A stretch of 64,000 nucleotides of DNA from positions 682,001 through 746,000 of the forward strand of contig JAUCEF010000017.1 in the NCBI GenBank assembly GCA_033558025.1. The letters run 5' to 3'. The notes below the pieces were generated by a model, which was not told where the DNA came from, ran no database searches, and saw only the letters and a program-made list of their open reading frames with translations. Below, one piece after another: positions 1 through 10,412 of this stretch. This DNA is from Phytophthora sp. 'mugwort' (taxonomy: Eukaryota > Oomycota > Peronosporomycetes > Peronosporales > Peronosporaceae). The position numbers and the translations under genes are program-made. Each line of letters begins with the position of its first letter. Positions within the stretch are counted from its first letter, which is position 1.

Positions 1-1
1 T

Positions 2-475
2 GAGGCAGATTTCGGTGTATTCCAAGAGGATGATACGATGAAGAGCAACTTCCAGCAGCTCACGATCGGCTGGAAGGACCCGCGTGCCATCCGCAACGTC
101 GAGACGAAGCTGATGTTATCCGAAAAGGACGGCAACGTTTACATGTCTGCCAAGTCGAACGACTGGCTAGTGCAGGAGCAGCAGGTGTGGTACTTCGACT
201 CGGCTACTCAGCAAGTGCGCTCGAAGAGCAGCGACCGCTGTCTAGACGCATATCAGGGGTGGGACGGCGGTATCGTTCACGTGTACTGCTGCATGGACAG
301 CGAGGCCAACCAGAAGTGGACATTCGAGACGTCGACGGGCAAGCTTAAGCACGCGACCCACCAGGGTTTCTGCCTCGACCAGGACCCTGCCCAGAACAAC
401 AAACTCCAGCTATATGGATGCTCGCCGAACAACCCGAACCAGCAATGGAGTGTCATTAATCCCTCCAGCGTCTAA
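2..475 (+). CDS. C-terminal part of a secreted-type protein with a ricin-B-like lectin (beta-trefoil) domain
   Basis: The reading frame is open from base 2, so the gene begins outside the window; the ATG at 38 is probably internal. The visible part has about 157 residues and ends at TAA 473-475. Three Q-x-W-type motifs (EQQVWYF, NQKWTF, NQQWSV) and paired cysteines (RCLDAY, VYCCMD, FCLDQD, YGCSP) mark a ricin-B-type beta-trefoil, a carbohydrate-binding fold. In oomycetes such domains sit at the C terminus of secreted carbohydrate-active enzymes and bind sugars rather than catalyse. The catalytic part, if any, lies upstream and cannot be named from here. No stops or frameshifts are seen, so the gene is probably intact. 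The domain call is fairly sure; the enzyme class is unknown. Confidence 0.8.
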   Translation, partial: EADFGVFQEDDTMKSNFQQLTIGWKDPRAIRNVETKLMLSEKDGNVYMSAKSNDWLVQEQQVWYFDSATQQVRSKSSDRCLDAYQGWDGGIVHVYCCMDSEANQKWTFETSTGKLKHATHQGFCLDQDPAQNNKLQLYGCSPNNPNQQWSVINPSSV

Positions 476-1559
476 GTTTACATGAGGACTAGCTTGCCCC
501 CTGGCTGCCGCGTCGAGCCCAAAAAGTGCTTCTTTAAGTTTAACTTACTCAATAAAGATCTTGGCTTTACAGTTAATATTTATCTGCATCTGATGTGGTT
601 TTTCACTGCGGGTAACATACTATGCTATTATACCATAACGGTATGCGTATATTCCAAGGTTGGAATTTCCAACCAAGACTAATCTACAAAATCGGACTGC
701 TGGTGAATCCACCAATGAGAGCGGATTATTCCTATATTTTTGTCCAATCCCTTAGGCTTGTAAAACATTACAGTGTTCCAGCCATATTTAGTTGTTACTA
801 TTGAATACAAAACATCATATAATTCTATACTCTAAAATTCCCGAGATTCCAGCCTAGGTAAACGTTATTTACCCCTATACAGTAAGAAGCAGTCTGCAGT
901 GTTTGACATTAGTCCATCCCGTCGTTGGCCCCTGTCAACACCAAGAAAGACGAGAGTGCCAGCGATAAATTCTGTTACAACAGTTCTTAAGGCTGAGAAC
1001 ATGGCACCCACCAAGCTCACGAGCTAATTGGTGGCGGCGTGGTTCGTTCGACGAATACATGCCTTGCCTACTTCGGCAATGTTCAGAACTGACTGCTGGA
1101 CAAGTATGCACATCAAGGTGCAATAGTAAAGCCGCAGCTGCAAAAGTTTATATCTGGGCTTGGAAAGTTCGGTGGCAACCGTGAGGTAGTGCCTTCTAAA
1201 GAAAGGACTCTCGTGCTCCAAGCAAGACTTCAAAAATATCGTGCGGTTACTTTATACAGCTGTCTCTGCGGACAGCGCTTATCTTGATGCCTCCCTAGTC
1301 GTTTTGATATCGGTACGGTCGTAGCTCGGACGCAGAGCAACTGGAGAAGCAGCAGCTCTCAGTACTACCTGGTAAGTCATGTAATCCCTCTTCTGATGCA
1401 TCGATGGATAATACTAAGTATTGCGTGTTGTATTAGGGTATTAGGTGGTGTGCTCTTTATCCGGTTTAAGAGAATGAAAACAGCTTTAGTGCGGGGCATT
1501 TCCTTGTTCAAGGACCAACGAGCTCTCTAACCTACCCGCTGTTTACGTTTGCTGCTGCG
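476..1559. other. Gene-free stretch
   Basis: This holds the 3' flank of the lectin-domain gene, then mixed-composition DNA with only short open frames on both strands. A small palindrome, GGTTGGAATTTCCAACC, lies near 658-674. I see no coding similarity, RNA gene or transposon end. Confidence 0.5.
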
Positions 1560-2541
1560 CTTGCCATGCAGACGGCTCCTAGCAAGAGCATCTTCCTTCC
1601 GTTCCTGTACATGAAGCGAAACGCAGCCAACGCGAGCGATGTAGAAACGTTGGGCCTCATGGGACTGGTTGAGGCGGACGACAACCCGTTGGCTTGGCAC
1701 GGCGAGCAGCAGTCCTCAGTCAAGCGAGCTCTGCCTGATGCACAGACATACTTGAACCGATTGCTGGTTAGAGTCAAGCAAACAGCGCAAGTGAGACAGA
1801 TAAGGCTTACCTTGGGGCTCACCCCGCACTCCATCCGCTGTGGCGCAGCCATGCACGCCAATGACGGCAGTATCACCGAGAGCTGAAACATCGAACGTGG
1901 CGGTTGGCAGCTGGACCGCGTCAATAAAGCGTTCGGGTACATGCGGGGTACGACCCCGGCTGACCAGAGCGTAGCCCATGTCTTGAGCGGATGGGGCCCG
2001 AAAGAAGGTGCCCAGCTCCCGTCTCTACATGCGCTCGACCCACCATGTCGTGAGCGGGCCCGAGCACGGGAAGCCATGCTGTTCGCGAATAACACCATCG
2101 CCTCTGCAGACACAGCACGTACTCTGGATGAAAATGTTGCAGAGTGCTTTGCAGCTGACAGTGCACTACCTCACATGATGCTGCTTGGGAATGTAACGCA
2201 GACAATGTACTACACCGACATGCTGATGCTTGGAGAATGTAGCGCATTTGTCGCCAGGGTTGCGCGAGGCCACGGCACTACGGCCAATCGGAGAAGCGGA
2301 GACATTGCCACTATTCGGCTTGCCCTCAACCCCCGTTCGGAGACAACTAGCCCTCGTGGATGCCGCAGAACTAGAAATTGTCAAGCTCCACTATGAGCAA
2401 ATCGAACTACTCATCCTACAGAACAATCGTCTTGAAAATCAACATTCAACAATCGAGGCCCACTTGCGCGCACAGTTAAATATCCCAGCAACCAGCGGAC
2501 AAGCTGGCACGGGCCCACCAGCAGCCACACAGACGGCCTAG
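1560..2541 (+). pseudogene. Degenerate Crypton-type tyrosine recombinase (copy 1)
   Basis: The frame starting at 1566 carries the tyrosine-recombinase signature TPHSIRCGAA (the H-x-x-R box), followed after a stop at 1884-1886 by IERGGWQLDRVNKAFGYM and then DQSVAHVLSGWG in the same frame. This order (HSxRxGAA, RGGW, FGYM, LSGW) is typical of oomycete Crypton recombinases, which move DNA by tyrosine-mediated strand exchange. The stop is TGA where the family has tryptophan. Near 2240-2290 the better frame shifts to one (2230-2541) with a leucine-rich coiled-coil-like segment (VDAAELEIVKLHYEQIELL). The N terminus and first catalytic arginine are not recognisable. Family assignment is fairly sure; element boundaries were not found. 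Cryptons lack terminal inverted repeats, so these are hard to see by eye. Confidence 0.7.
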
Positions 2542-2714
2542 CACTGTGACACCGAAGAAGAAGGGCTCGCAATCACTATAGGCAGTCTGGTACGTGTTGT
2601 TAACGGCCGAGCCGCGTGTATACGCCTCGCGATCTGTTAAAAAGACAACGCTGTACGAGTTTAGCCAATCCGTAGGTTAGATGATGTTGTTCTTACCGAT
2701 GGGATTCGCACTGG

Positions 2715-2957
2715 ATGAAGCGTCAAATGCGCTCAAAAAGCGAGGCGCTTAACGTTGGTCAGCAGGCGCAAGAGAACGCGCTAGCTTTTTTATATCGAAA
2801 GGATTGTCAGCACTTGCAGCTGGGTACCGCATTGAAGGTTTTGCGCAAGGCCGGAAAGCTTGATGCCCCCATCACCCAATTCCACGATCGCGCCGGTAAG
2901 GGAGCCATTGTTGACCCAACTGCTGCTTCCGCCCTTCCTGGCGTCATTCGTCTATAA
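2715..2957 (+). CDS. Small hypothetical ORF, 80 codons
   Basis: An ATG-to-TAA frame encodes an 80-residue product beginning MKRQMRSKSE with segments HLQLGTALKVLRKAGKLDA and QFHDRAGKGAIVDP. Composition is protein-like, basic and without long low-complexity runs, but I recognise no family. It lies between a Crypton remnant and a pogo-like remnant, so it could be the last part of a decayed transposon gene or of an older host gene. There is no clear promoter or partner. Whether it is expressed is unknown. The flanking 2542-2714 and 2958-3280 show nothing else. Confidence 0.25.
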   Translation: MKRQMRSKSEALNVGQQAQENALAFLYRKDCQHLQLGTALKVLRKAGKLDAPITQFHDRAGKGAIVDPTAASALPGVIRL

Positions 2958-3284
2958 CGAACGCAATACTTTTCATACAATAATACAAATCATGCAATAA
3001 GCACTTCTAACTAACTAGGTGCCTATATTTACAGACAGTGAAGGTGAAGACGTCACATTATAGAAACACGCCCACTCCAAACTTGAAGTAAAAATGTCTA
3101 AAGTTTTATCCAATAGAATTCATTTATTTATCGACTGGATGCTGGTAGGCCAGCAGTGCTTCTTGCTCTCCAGTGAACAGATCGCATTTTGCTGCGATGG
3201 TGACACGACAAAGGTCCTACACTGTAAGAACGAAGTGTAAGACTTTAAACACAATAGCAAATTTGGCGGCAGGCGTGCTTCAGA

Positions 3285-4653
3285 ACTGATGGAGATCCAC
3301 ATCGTACCCTTCGAGACTGGGTGAACAACAAGGAGAACATCGAGTCGTTCGATGGCCCACAGACCAGCAAAAGGCTGAAGGGCAGAGGGTTCAGAATGTT
3401 GTGCCATTTGCCCACGACCTCGTCACTTCATGAAAGACATGCGGCGAGAAGAGGAGGTAACACGTTTTTTCGACATGTCAATAGCCTGATAATATGCACT
3501 AATACGTACTGATCTTATGTGGGTTGCTCTATAAAGTTGTACAGGATTAATGATCGAGTACATGAAGGAGTATTATATATTTGAATAATACGTCTGATGC
3601 ATTGTTGTAGTTATGAATTTAGTGTTTAAAAGCCACAGTACACAAAAAATGCGGAAGACTTGTACGACACCTGCTGGCAATTAGCCATATCAATTTGGAG
3701 TGAATATGGGTCGTTCCCACAAGTGCCATCTAGAACGTCGACGAGACAGCTATTTACTTCGACATGTCACCGTCCAATATTTTAACGCAGGGTGGACAAA
3801 GGGGGTCCGCAAGAGTGAAGCTCACTCAAAAGCACTCTGGTCGCATGACGGCAGTCATCACAGCTCGAGCAGACGGTTAGTTATCGATTTTATATGTGAT
3901 GTCGCGAACATTTATAATATTTATTTTTCAAGGTAAAAAGCTTCCGATTCTTTTTATCATACGTATGTGCAATGCCTGGGGGCGATGTAGAAAGAGATGA
4001 GTTGAAGACGCATCCGGACGGACACGTGTACACGGTGCAGGAGCACGGATGGATGGATTCAAAGGTCTGGGAGTTTTACATATGAGAGCTGCTGTGGTAC
4101 CCAATTGATGCTCATCCGTGCTCATGCTGGACAACTTTGACTCACATGTGTCTGCGAAAGGCATCGAAGTGGTATCCGAAACCACGTCGGCGCTTGTTTG
4201 CCAACTACCGACGAACAGTACCTTCGTCTGCCAGCCTTTGGATGTGGGGTTCATGGGCCCCCTCCAGAAAAAGATTACGGCAATGTGGGTGACCGAGAGT
4301 CGGCAACCAGCGGCCATGGGCGCTACCACTGACAGCGACTCGGCTGAGGCGGACAAGTGCGCCAAATGTGGTTTGGCTGAGGTGTGTGCGTGCTATGAGG
4401 ATTGCATGTGCTGGGAAGTGTGCCTCTGCCGTGGTGAGTGCCTCTTCCGCGAGGTATGCGTGTGGGGGCGATGCCGTCAGGGGAAAAGTCCGACACCGTC
4501 AGCCACCGGAAGAAGCTATCACGAGCGGCGGCAGTGCAGAAGCAGCGTGCTACCATCCAGCGTACGATCAAGGTCCGAGAGGAGCTCACAACCGACGTCA
4601 TTGTCAAAAGCTTTATGAAAGCCATACCAAAAAATCCGATAGGGGAGGTGTAG
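3285..4653 (+). pseudogene. Degenerate pogo-like (DDE_1) transposase A, with an internal intron
   Basis: Pieces in several frames make up one DDE_1 transposase. An N-terminal DNA-binding part near 3300-3470 reads LRDWVNNKENIESFDGPQ. The first catalytic Asp is in NVDETAIYFDM (3734 on), the second in VLMLDNFDSHVS (4118 on), and the third in CQPLDVGFMGPL. The C-terminal helix region is near 4560-4653. Between GRMTAVITARADG and KKLPILFII a 57-nt GT-AG intron keeps frame (3876-3932). After the third Asp comes a cysteine-rich stretch of about three 12-residue repeats starting EVC (4379-4474). Damage includes a frameshift near 3950-3970, TGA at 4083-4085 where Arg is expected, a frameshift before 4118, and frame changes near 4440. 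All three catalytic Asp survive, but no intact protein can be made. TIRs were not identified. Confidence 0.7.
3876..3932 (+). other. Short spliceosomal-type intron inside transposase A
   Basis: The donor is GTTAGT at 3876 and the acceptor TTTTTCAAG ends at 3932. The 57-nt segment is AT-rich and contains stops. Removing it joins ...ARAD-G to KKLPILFII in phase 1 through a restored GGT codon, which matches the conserved DDE_1 order. The boundaries come from conservation of the protein frame and not from transcripts. Confidence 0.6.
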
Positions 4654-5142
4654 ATGTTTTTCTTTGCTTTTTTATACAAGTTTTTTTTCACAATTTTTGT
4701 ATTTTAAATTATGCATGTTTTAGCCACTCAAATGAACGGGCGGATATTCATGTCGCCGATGGTGCACTCAAAAAATAAATGACTCTTGAACGAATTTTAC
4801 AGGATATCGACAGGACAGTATAATTTGTATTGATTGATGCATCATGAAAAAAAACTACTGCTGCTCAAGACTGCTGGGTAACGATCTTATTAGCAATGCG
4901 ATGCAGGCGAAAGATGGAGACCCAGCTCAACTGCCCTCTTCTTCGCTTTCGTGCGCGTATAATACTAATGGGCACTTCGATACACGAAGAGCATTCATTC
5001 TAAACGCAGATGCTCTCCTCTATAGACTGTCCTGGACGAAGTAAGTCCCTCCCTGCTGCACACGTTTCAACCTTCTTCATGAGGTATCGAGCATCACTAA
5101 GTCGCTTTTGGCAGTTTCGGTTAGGCATATCGGCCCCATCCA
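4654..5142. other. Gene-free, AT-rich stretch
   Basis: This has T-rich tracts just after transposase A, then sequence with only short chance frames on both strands. No RNA gene, promoter or repeat end is recognised. Confidence 0.4.
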
Positions 5143-7067
5143 CTAAGCGCAATGTGGTAGGAGCTTTTCCGCATTGCCCAACGCCACAGCACCCATAGGT
5201 GAGCTGGAGAACATTCTGGGAAGACAAAATCGGGAGGCACTCGGCGAAATATTCCGGCCCAGTAGAGGTTGGTAGTGTAGGTCACGATCAGGATGTTGTT
5301 GCTCGGGTGGTGCCGCCTCTGGTTGGGTTGCGTTGTTAACGAGATCGTACACACTTGCTTCTGCGAGACAATGTTTCAGCGCATTATGCAGTCTATCGAA
5401 GTTCACCGTTCCTGTGCCGATGGCGCGCTTTTCCAGATCTCGTACAATGTTCTTCATAATTCCCTGACGAGTGTCTTCTACCTTTTCGATAGTCGAAAGC
5501 GTCGTGTCTTGCAAAGCCTTCATCTACCCGAGGATGGACACGTGTGGTGGGACGACCATTGCTTTCAGATGTGCTTCAGGGCTGCTAAATTCACGTCGAA
5601 CTCGTAACCTTAGCATTTCCAACAGCGCGGGTACAATGCTGTCTCGAAGATGGGGTACCGAGGTCGGAGATGTGTTCGAAGAAAAGGAGCGTGATACGCT
5701 AATGATGCAAGTCAAAATACACTCACGAATGTCAGTGACTGTGGTATACCCTGGAATACCATAGTGACTCCCCGCTCAATAAATTCATCCTGCTTCTCAA
5801 AGTGAGGCGGCAAAATCGCAAACTCGTAGCTGCCTGACGGAAGGCCAGCAACTGTCCTTCCAACATGCATATCACCAGCAGCCACATAGTGCAATTAAGT
5901 GTTCTGTACAGCTCCGAGTGACCATCCAGCACGTAGATGAACTGCTGTTGATGAAGGACATGCACATCCAGAAAAGAGCAATAGGTTGCCGCACCCTTTT
6001 GCATGGAATGATCGACGAGATCGCTAGGGCTAACACCTCGTCTTGTTGGCTCTGAGGCCACAATCTTGCCAGCCAACATACGCTGAAGACATTTACGAAA
6101 GCGGACGTATTGGTTGGAGCCGGGGAACAATCGACTGTCAGCGTCGAATGTAATGGTCCCTGGTTAATTGCCAGCGCGAGTACAGGGCATATTGTTGGTT
6201 ACAGTGGGTTGGCATACACGTGCCTTGGGTCACGGGGGCGATCGCCGCCTCGGTCATTTTTCATGTGTGCAAAATACACTCTCAGCGAGTCCCCACGCCA
6301 CTCCAAATGCGAGTGCCTGATACCAAACGCATTTGCTGAGCGACACATAAGATCTCACGAGATGATGAGTACGCCCAAGAGAAAATAGCGTCGCCACCAG
6401 GAAATACTAGCAGATGGGTACAAAGAAACTCGTAGGGTTCAAACGAATTCAAACGAAAGCGGATCCTTTCTCACTTTCACATTTCCTTCCCCTTTAGCTT
6501 GTGTCGAGGCAAGTTTGCCTTTAAGCCCTTTGAAGTACTGACATTCTGCATATCGGGTCCCATTGAGCACCTGTAGTATCTCTACAAATTAAAGAAAGCA
6601 GCCCGATGAGTATTGAGCGTTGAGTAGCTTAGCGACGAGCCATCCGGTTTGCGAAGAGTGAAAAGCCAAGTCTCGAGTAACTGCGGTTCAAGTGGTTCAA
6701 AGATGACAGGAGGTTGATCGTGCTTCCTGGTATGCAGAGGCTTAACTCGGCGCCCTAGGTGCTTCTCTGAGAGCCCCGACACAAATCCAAGTCGCTCAGA
6801 AAATAAAGTTGGAATAACTGCAGGAATAATAACATCGGAGCCACGTAATGAAACGGCAGTATGAGTTCACGTACGCCGTGCAGAGCTAGCACACACGGTG
6901 TTCTCTCGAATCTGCTCCGCTTTGCGCTTCAGTTCTTCGAGTTCGTCCGCGTTGTGAGCCCTCCAGTGCGTGTCGAAATCTGCGATGGACCGCATGTCCT
7001 GAAAAAGAACGCAAAGTTTCCGCTTTTCTAGCACACCAGAAACGACTGCAAATTTATATTGAGTCAA
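5143..7067 (-). pseudogene. Degenerate Crypton-type tyrosine recombinase (copy 2)
   Basis: Read on the minus strand, collinear pieces in different frames reproduce a Crypton recombinase. N-terminal SAM-like parts are at 7067-6582 (ending STLNTHRAAFFNL). Near 6360-6190 there is LMCRSANAFGIRHSHLEWRG, with the likely first catalytic Arg in CR, then PRDPRHVYANPL. The FPGSNQYVRFRKCL segment starts at 6130, followed by DHSMQKGAATYCS near 6010. A C-terminal helical tail (TVNFDRLHNALKHCLAE) reaches to 5143. The H-x-x-R box is now HSMQ: codon CAA at 6001-5999 replaces the expected arginine codon, which removes a catalytic residue. A TGA at 6357-6355 stands where Trp is expected. It differs clearly from copy 1, so it belongs to another Crypton family. 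Family call is fairly sure; boundaries are approximate. Confidence 0.7.
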
Positions 7068-8183
7068 CTCAACCCTCGTCTCGAAATGGAAAATACAGGA
7101 TCCGTCATCCTGAGCGTATCATGGATAGACGTGCTCCAGTCGTGAAAGTTCAGGACAATTAGGGATGTATCTCAGTGGCGTGCGTCTTTGTTGTCTGCAC
7201 ACTTACCCATACCCTCTTCTGACACATAGGACATTTCAGCCTTGACCTGCCGAATGGCCGATGAATTGTGGTCATTCGGTCCTAATTCGTTAAGATGTGG
7301 TCCTTAGTCCAAATTGGAGCCCATCCGCCGGCAGAGTCACGCCATTGCTCAAGCAGTGCATATAATTCACAGGTCAAAAATTAGTAATAGTAGTGAATCG
7401 CTATCATTCATTATCACTAAGTAATACTTCTGCTTGGTGTATTACTATTCTTCACATTCGCTTATCGTGCTTCAAGATTAGCTGCTTCTCGGCGCGCTCG
7501 TTGTCTGTTCGAGTTCTTCGCGCACTCGTCACGATATTCCCACAGAAGAATACCCTTTCCTGAAACGCAGTACATGAGCTTCGACTAAGTCAGGTTCGAG
7601 CAAAGGCAGCAACGGAGGAAAACCATTTCACATACACACGAAACCATTCACAGCTATCTAAATGCCGGTGTGCCGGCAATATATGCATGTGTGTATGAAT
7701 CACTTTGCCGACCGCTTCTAGCTCGATACGGAGGGTCCAGCAGATGGACAGTCTTCCACACCTCACTGCATGAATTGGGGTTTTGGCGGTGCCCGACAAG
7801 CGTGGATATTCCATACGCATCAATATCGTCCCCGTCCTGGCTACCGATGATGGCAGGGCACGGGAGTCAAGCACGAGTATGACATTATTCTGATGTCGGC
7901 ATCAGCAGCAGAACGTCCCTGCTCTGATTTGGATGCTTTGAACTTCTTCACACAATCTACACTACAAAAAGAAGAATGAGAAGTTAGGGTTAGTGATAGC
8001 TACACATTATAGTACTGAGCTTACCGACCGCGCAACGATCAATAAGAAGTAGTTGCTAGACATAGTGCACCTGCTTCTGATACACGCTGCACGGTTCAGT
8101 CACCTCGATCTCGGGCATTTCGCACATACTGTCACTGTCGAGGTGGCCGGCTTCGTGTCGGCCAGACCCACCAAGAAGTTACA
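7068..8183. other. Gene-free stretch
   Basis: Only short frames occur, on both strands near 7590-7880 and overlapping each other, none with recognisable similarity. Around 7370-7450 the sequence is AT-rich with simple TAGTAATAGTAGTG-like runs. No RNA gene or transposon end is seen. Confidence 0.4.
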
Positions 8184-9055
8184 GTGAGCAAAAAGAATCC
8201 CATAAGGCGAAGGAGGAAATTAGAGCCATCAAGGGCGCGCAGAACATCGGCCTCCTCGTGTACTGGCCTGACTACAGTTGTACGATGTTCGACCAACTGG
8301 ACGCAATGGCCATCATTATCAAAAGCATGGCTTCATCATACACACGATGAAGTGGATCGACGAAGTCGAATGGCGTGTTGGGGACCTTCGAGCACACTTA
8401 GGAGATACGCACAGCGTCACTAATGTACACAAATACACCAAATGTGTACTGAAAACTAGCAAATATATTTGTGTTCGTTGTTGGTGTTAACATAACGAGT
8501 ATAAGGCCTACGTCGAGAAGTTAACTCGTGATAAAAAAATAAGGTTGCCGGGGATATTGGCGAATGGACATCAACTTCTTGATTTTCAAGATAATCTGTG
8601 GCTTCACACCATGTCAATGCTATTTTCGGTGCTCAGGTTTCGAGACGATTTTCCGGCGTGAGAATTGTCAACCCCTGCTATCGTGCATTCGCCTTACCAA
8701 ATCAAAAGAGGCGTGTCTTGGATTTTGGCACGGGTGTTCCGGGGAAGCGCGTCATCAGTGTCTTGAATTGTGGACTTCTATTGGTTGACAATTTTAAAAA
8801 TTCGTGTATCGACAGGTAGGTCAGGATTTGCTTCATGTTTGGTCCACTTCAGAAAGACAATAACTACACAGCGGTCGGGAAGAGGGTGCTGATAGTTATC
8901 GACGGTATCCTAGAGCGGCATGCGGCCTGGTGTACGAGAGGGTTGAGTGGTGCATCCAGCAAGATGACAGCTCTTCGGCATCTACCTCGTAGTTCTGAAG
9001 CTACTACTTTCAATGCTTTGTGGGACGACAACCTTTGCCAGCTACTTCCCTAACT
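8184..9055 (+). other. Unidentified coding-like fragments
   Basis: Short plus-strand frames look protein-like but are broken. One near 8205-8350 contains HKAKEEIRAIKGAQNIGLLV and DYSCTMFDQLDAMAIIIK. One near 8277-8490 contains MKWIDEVEWRVGDLRAHLG. One at 8598-8819 contains RRVLDFGTGVPGKRVISVLN. One at 8835-9053 starts FGPLQKDNNYTAVGKRVLI. They could be pieces of one or two decayed transposon or host genes. I recognise no domain, so this is a record of composition only. Confidence 0.25.
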
Positions 9056-10412
9056 GCGTGTACGCTATTTGTACAAGGCATTAGCTTTCATCGGAATGAG
9101 GCGGGCTTCCTCAGTTGTTAAGTTCAAATTCAATACACGCGATTTTTGTATTTAGATGCTACCGAAAATGGATACCGAGACGTCAGGTTGCGCTCACGGA
9201 AATATGACAAGTACCACGATTCTCAAATGTCGACACGTCACCAAAAGTGTGTATAATTCACACACCATTCAAAGATAAATTATAATTACCCTACATGATA
9301 GGTAAAACATGCGCTCCACATCCAGTGACATTGCTCCAGGACTATTAATGGTCAAATAAGTCCGTCTAAACCCTGTGGTAGGTCCTCAATGCCACATGAT
9401 AACATCGAAATGTATTGTGCTTCCTATTTATAATTTCCATGCACGATTCATCGAATCAATCAGGCAGCAAATTGCGAAACGCTTGTGTTCACTATGACAT
9501 ATCGCAAAGTAACGATTAAATTCATTGCGAGCGGCACAATCAAGGACTGAAAATTTGTATTGGGGGCGATTCTCAATCGGGCAATATAGGCGGGAAGCAT
9601 ATACAATATCGAGAAAAACGCACAATAACGGATTCGGTTTTCATTTTGTTTTTGGTCGTCTTTGATAAACAGCAAGAGCGATGATTGAAACAAGGGGACA
9701 TCTGACAATCCCCGCTGCTTGAGCCCATGTGAGTAAAATGAGAAGACGCCGTGAACTTGGTGAAGCTGCCGAGCCGATATATCCGTTGAACCCAGGCGCA
9801 ACAGGGTGAGAATGGGTGAGATGGATGACTTGTCTGCTGGACGTTGTCACATCTTGATCTACGATGGGGTTGATCCGAAGCCACTACAATAGAGCCTACG
9901 ATGCCACGGTCTTTTAAAAACGGGGGCAATATGTAATTGATAAAGCGAAACTAGGCGTATGACTTGACGTGCCTGTCTCCCTGGATGATTGGTGGTTGAC
10001 CTGCACGTCAGGAGAGGCCAACACTAAGCTTCTACACAATCTTGCACGGATGATCGATGCAAATACTGCATTGACTACCACCCTGTCAATGCGTGACCGG
10101 TCGCAAAGGATGTGATAAAAGAATGACTGGTCGCAGCACCAGCTTCGAAGGTCGAATGGCATGGGACCAGCACAGATTGCACCGGTCATAAGATATTCAT
10201 GTAGCTGGAAAATTGCTCCAAAGTTATGTATATTAGACAGCTGAAGTACATAATCATTAGATAAAATAAGTTCATTTTGGTTTTAGCTGGTCAGGATCCA
10301 TGCGATACACTTGTCAAACGCGGCTGGAGACTAGCCCGCTTACAAGCATTACTGAATGGAGCTGCTGCTAGCATGGACAGAATCACTAGTACGGCGACGT
10401 CGTCAATAACAA
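9056..10412. other. Region without a recognised gene
   Basis: Minus-strand frames between 9428 and 10189 overlap in all three phases. One has a hydrophobic segment (FFSILYMLPAYIARLRIAPN), but no family is recognised and there is no consistent frame. Nothing else is seen up to the 3' end of the acetyltransferase gene. Confidence 0.3.

Noticed and set aside
1532..2113. 193-codon minus-strand open frame
   Set aside because: It is the antisense of the Crypton recombinase, whose plus-strand motifs are recognisable.
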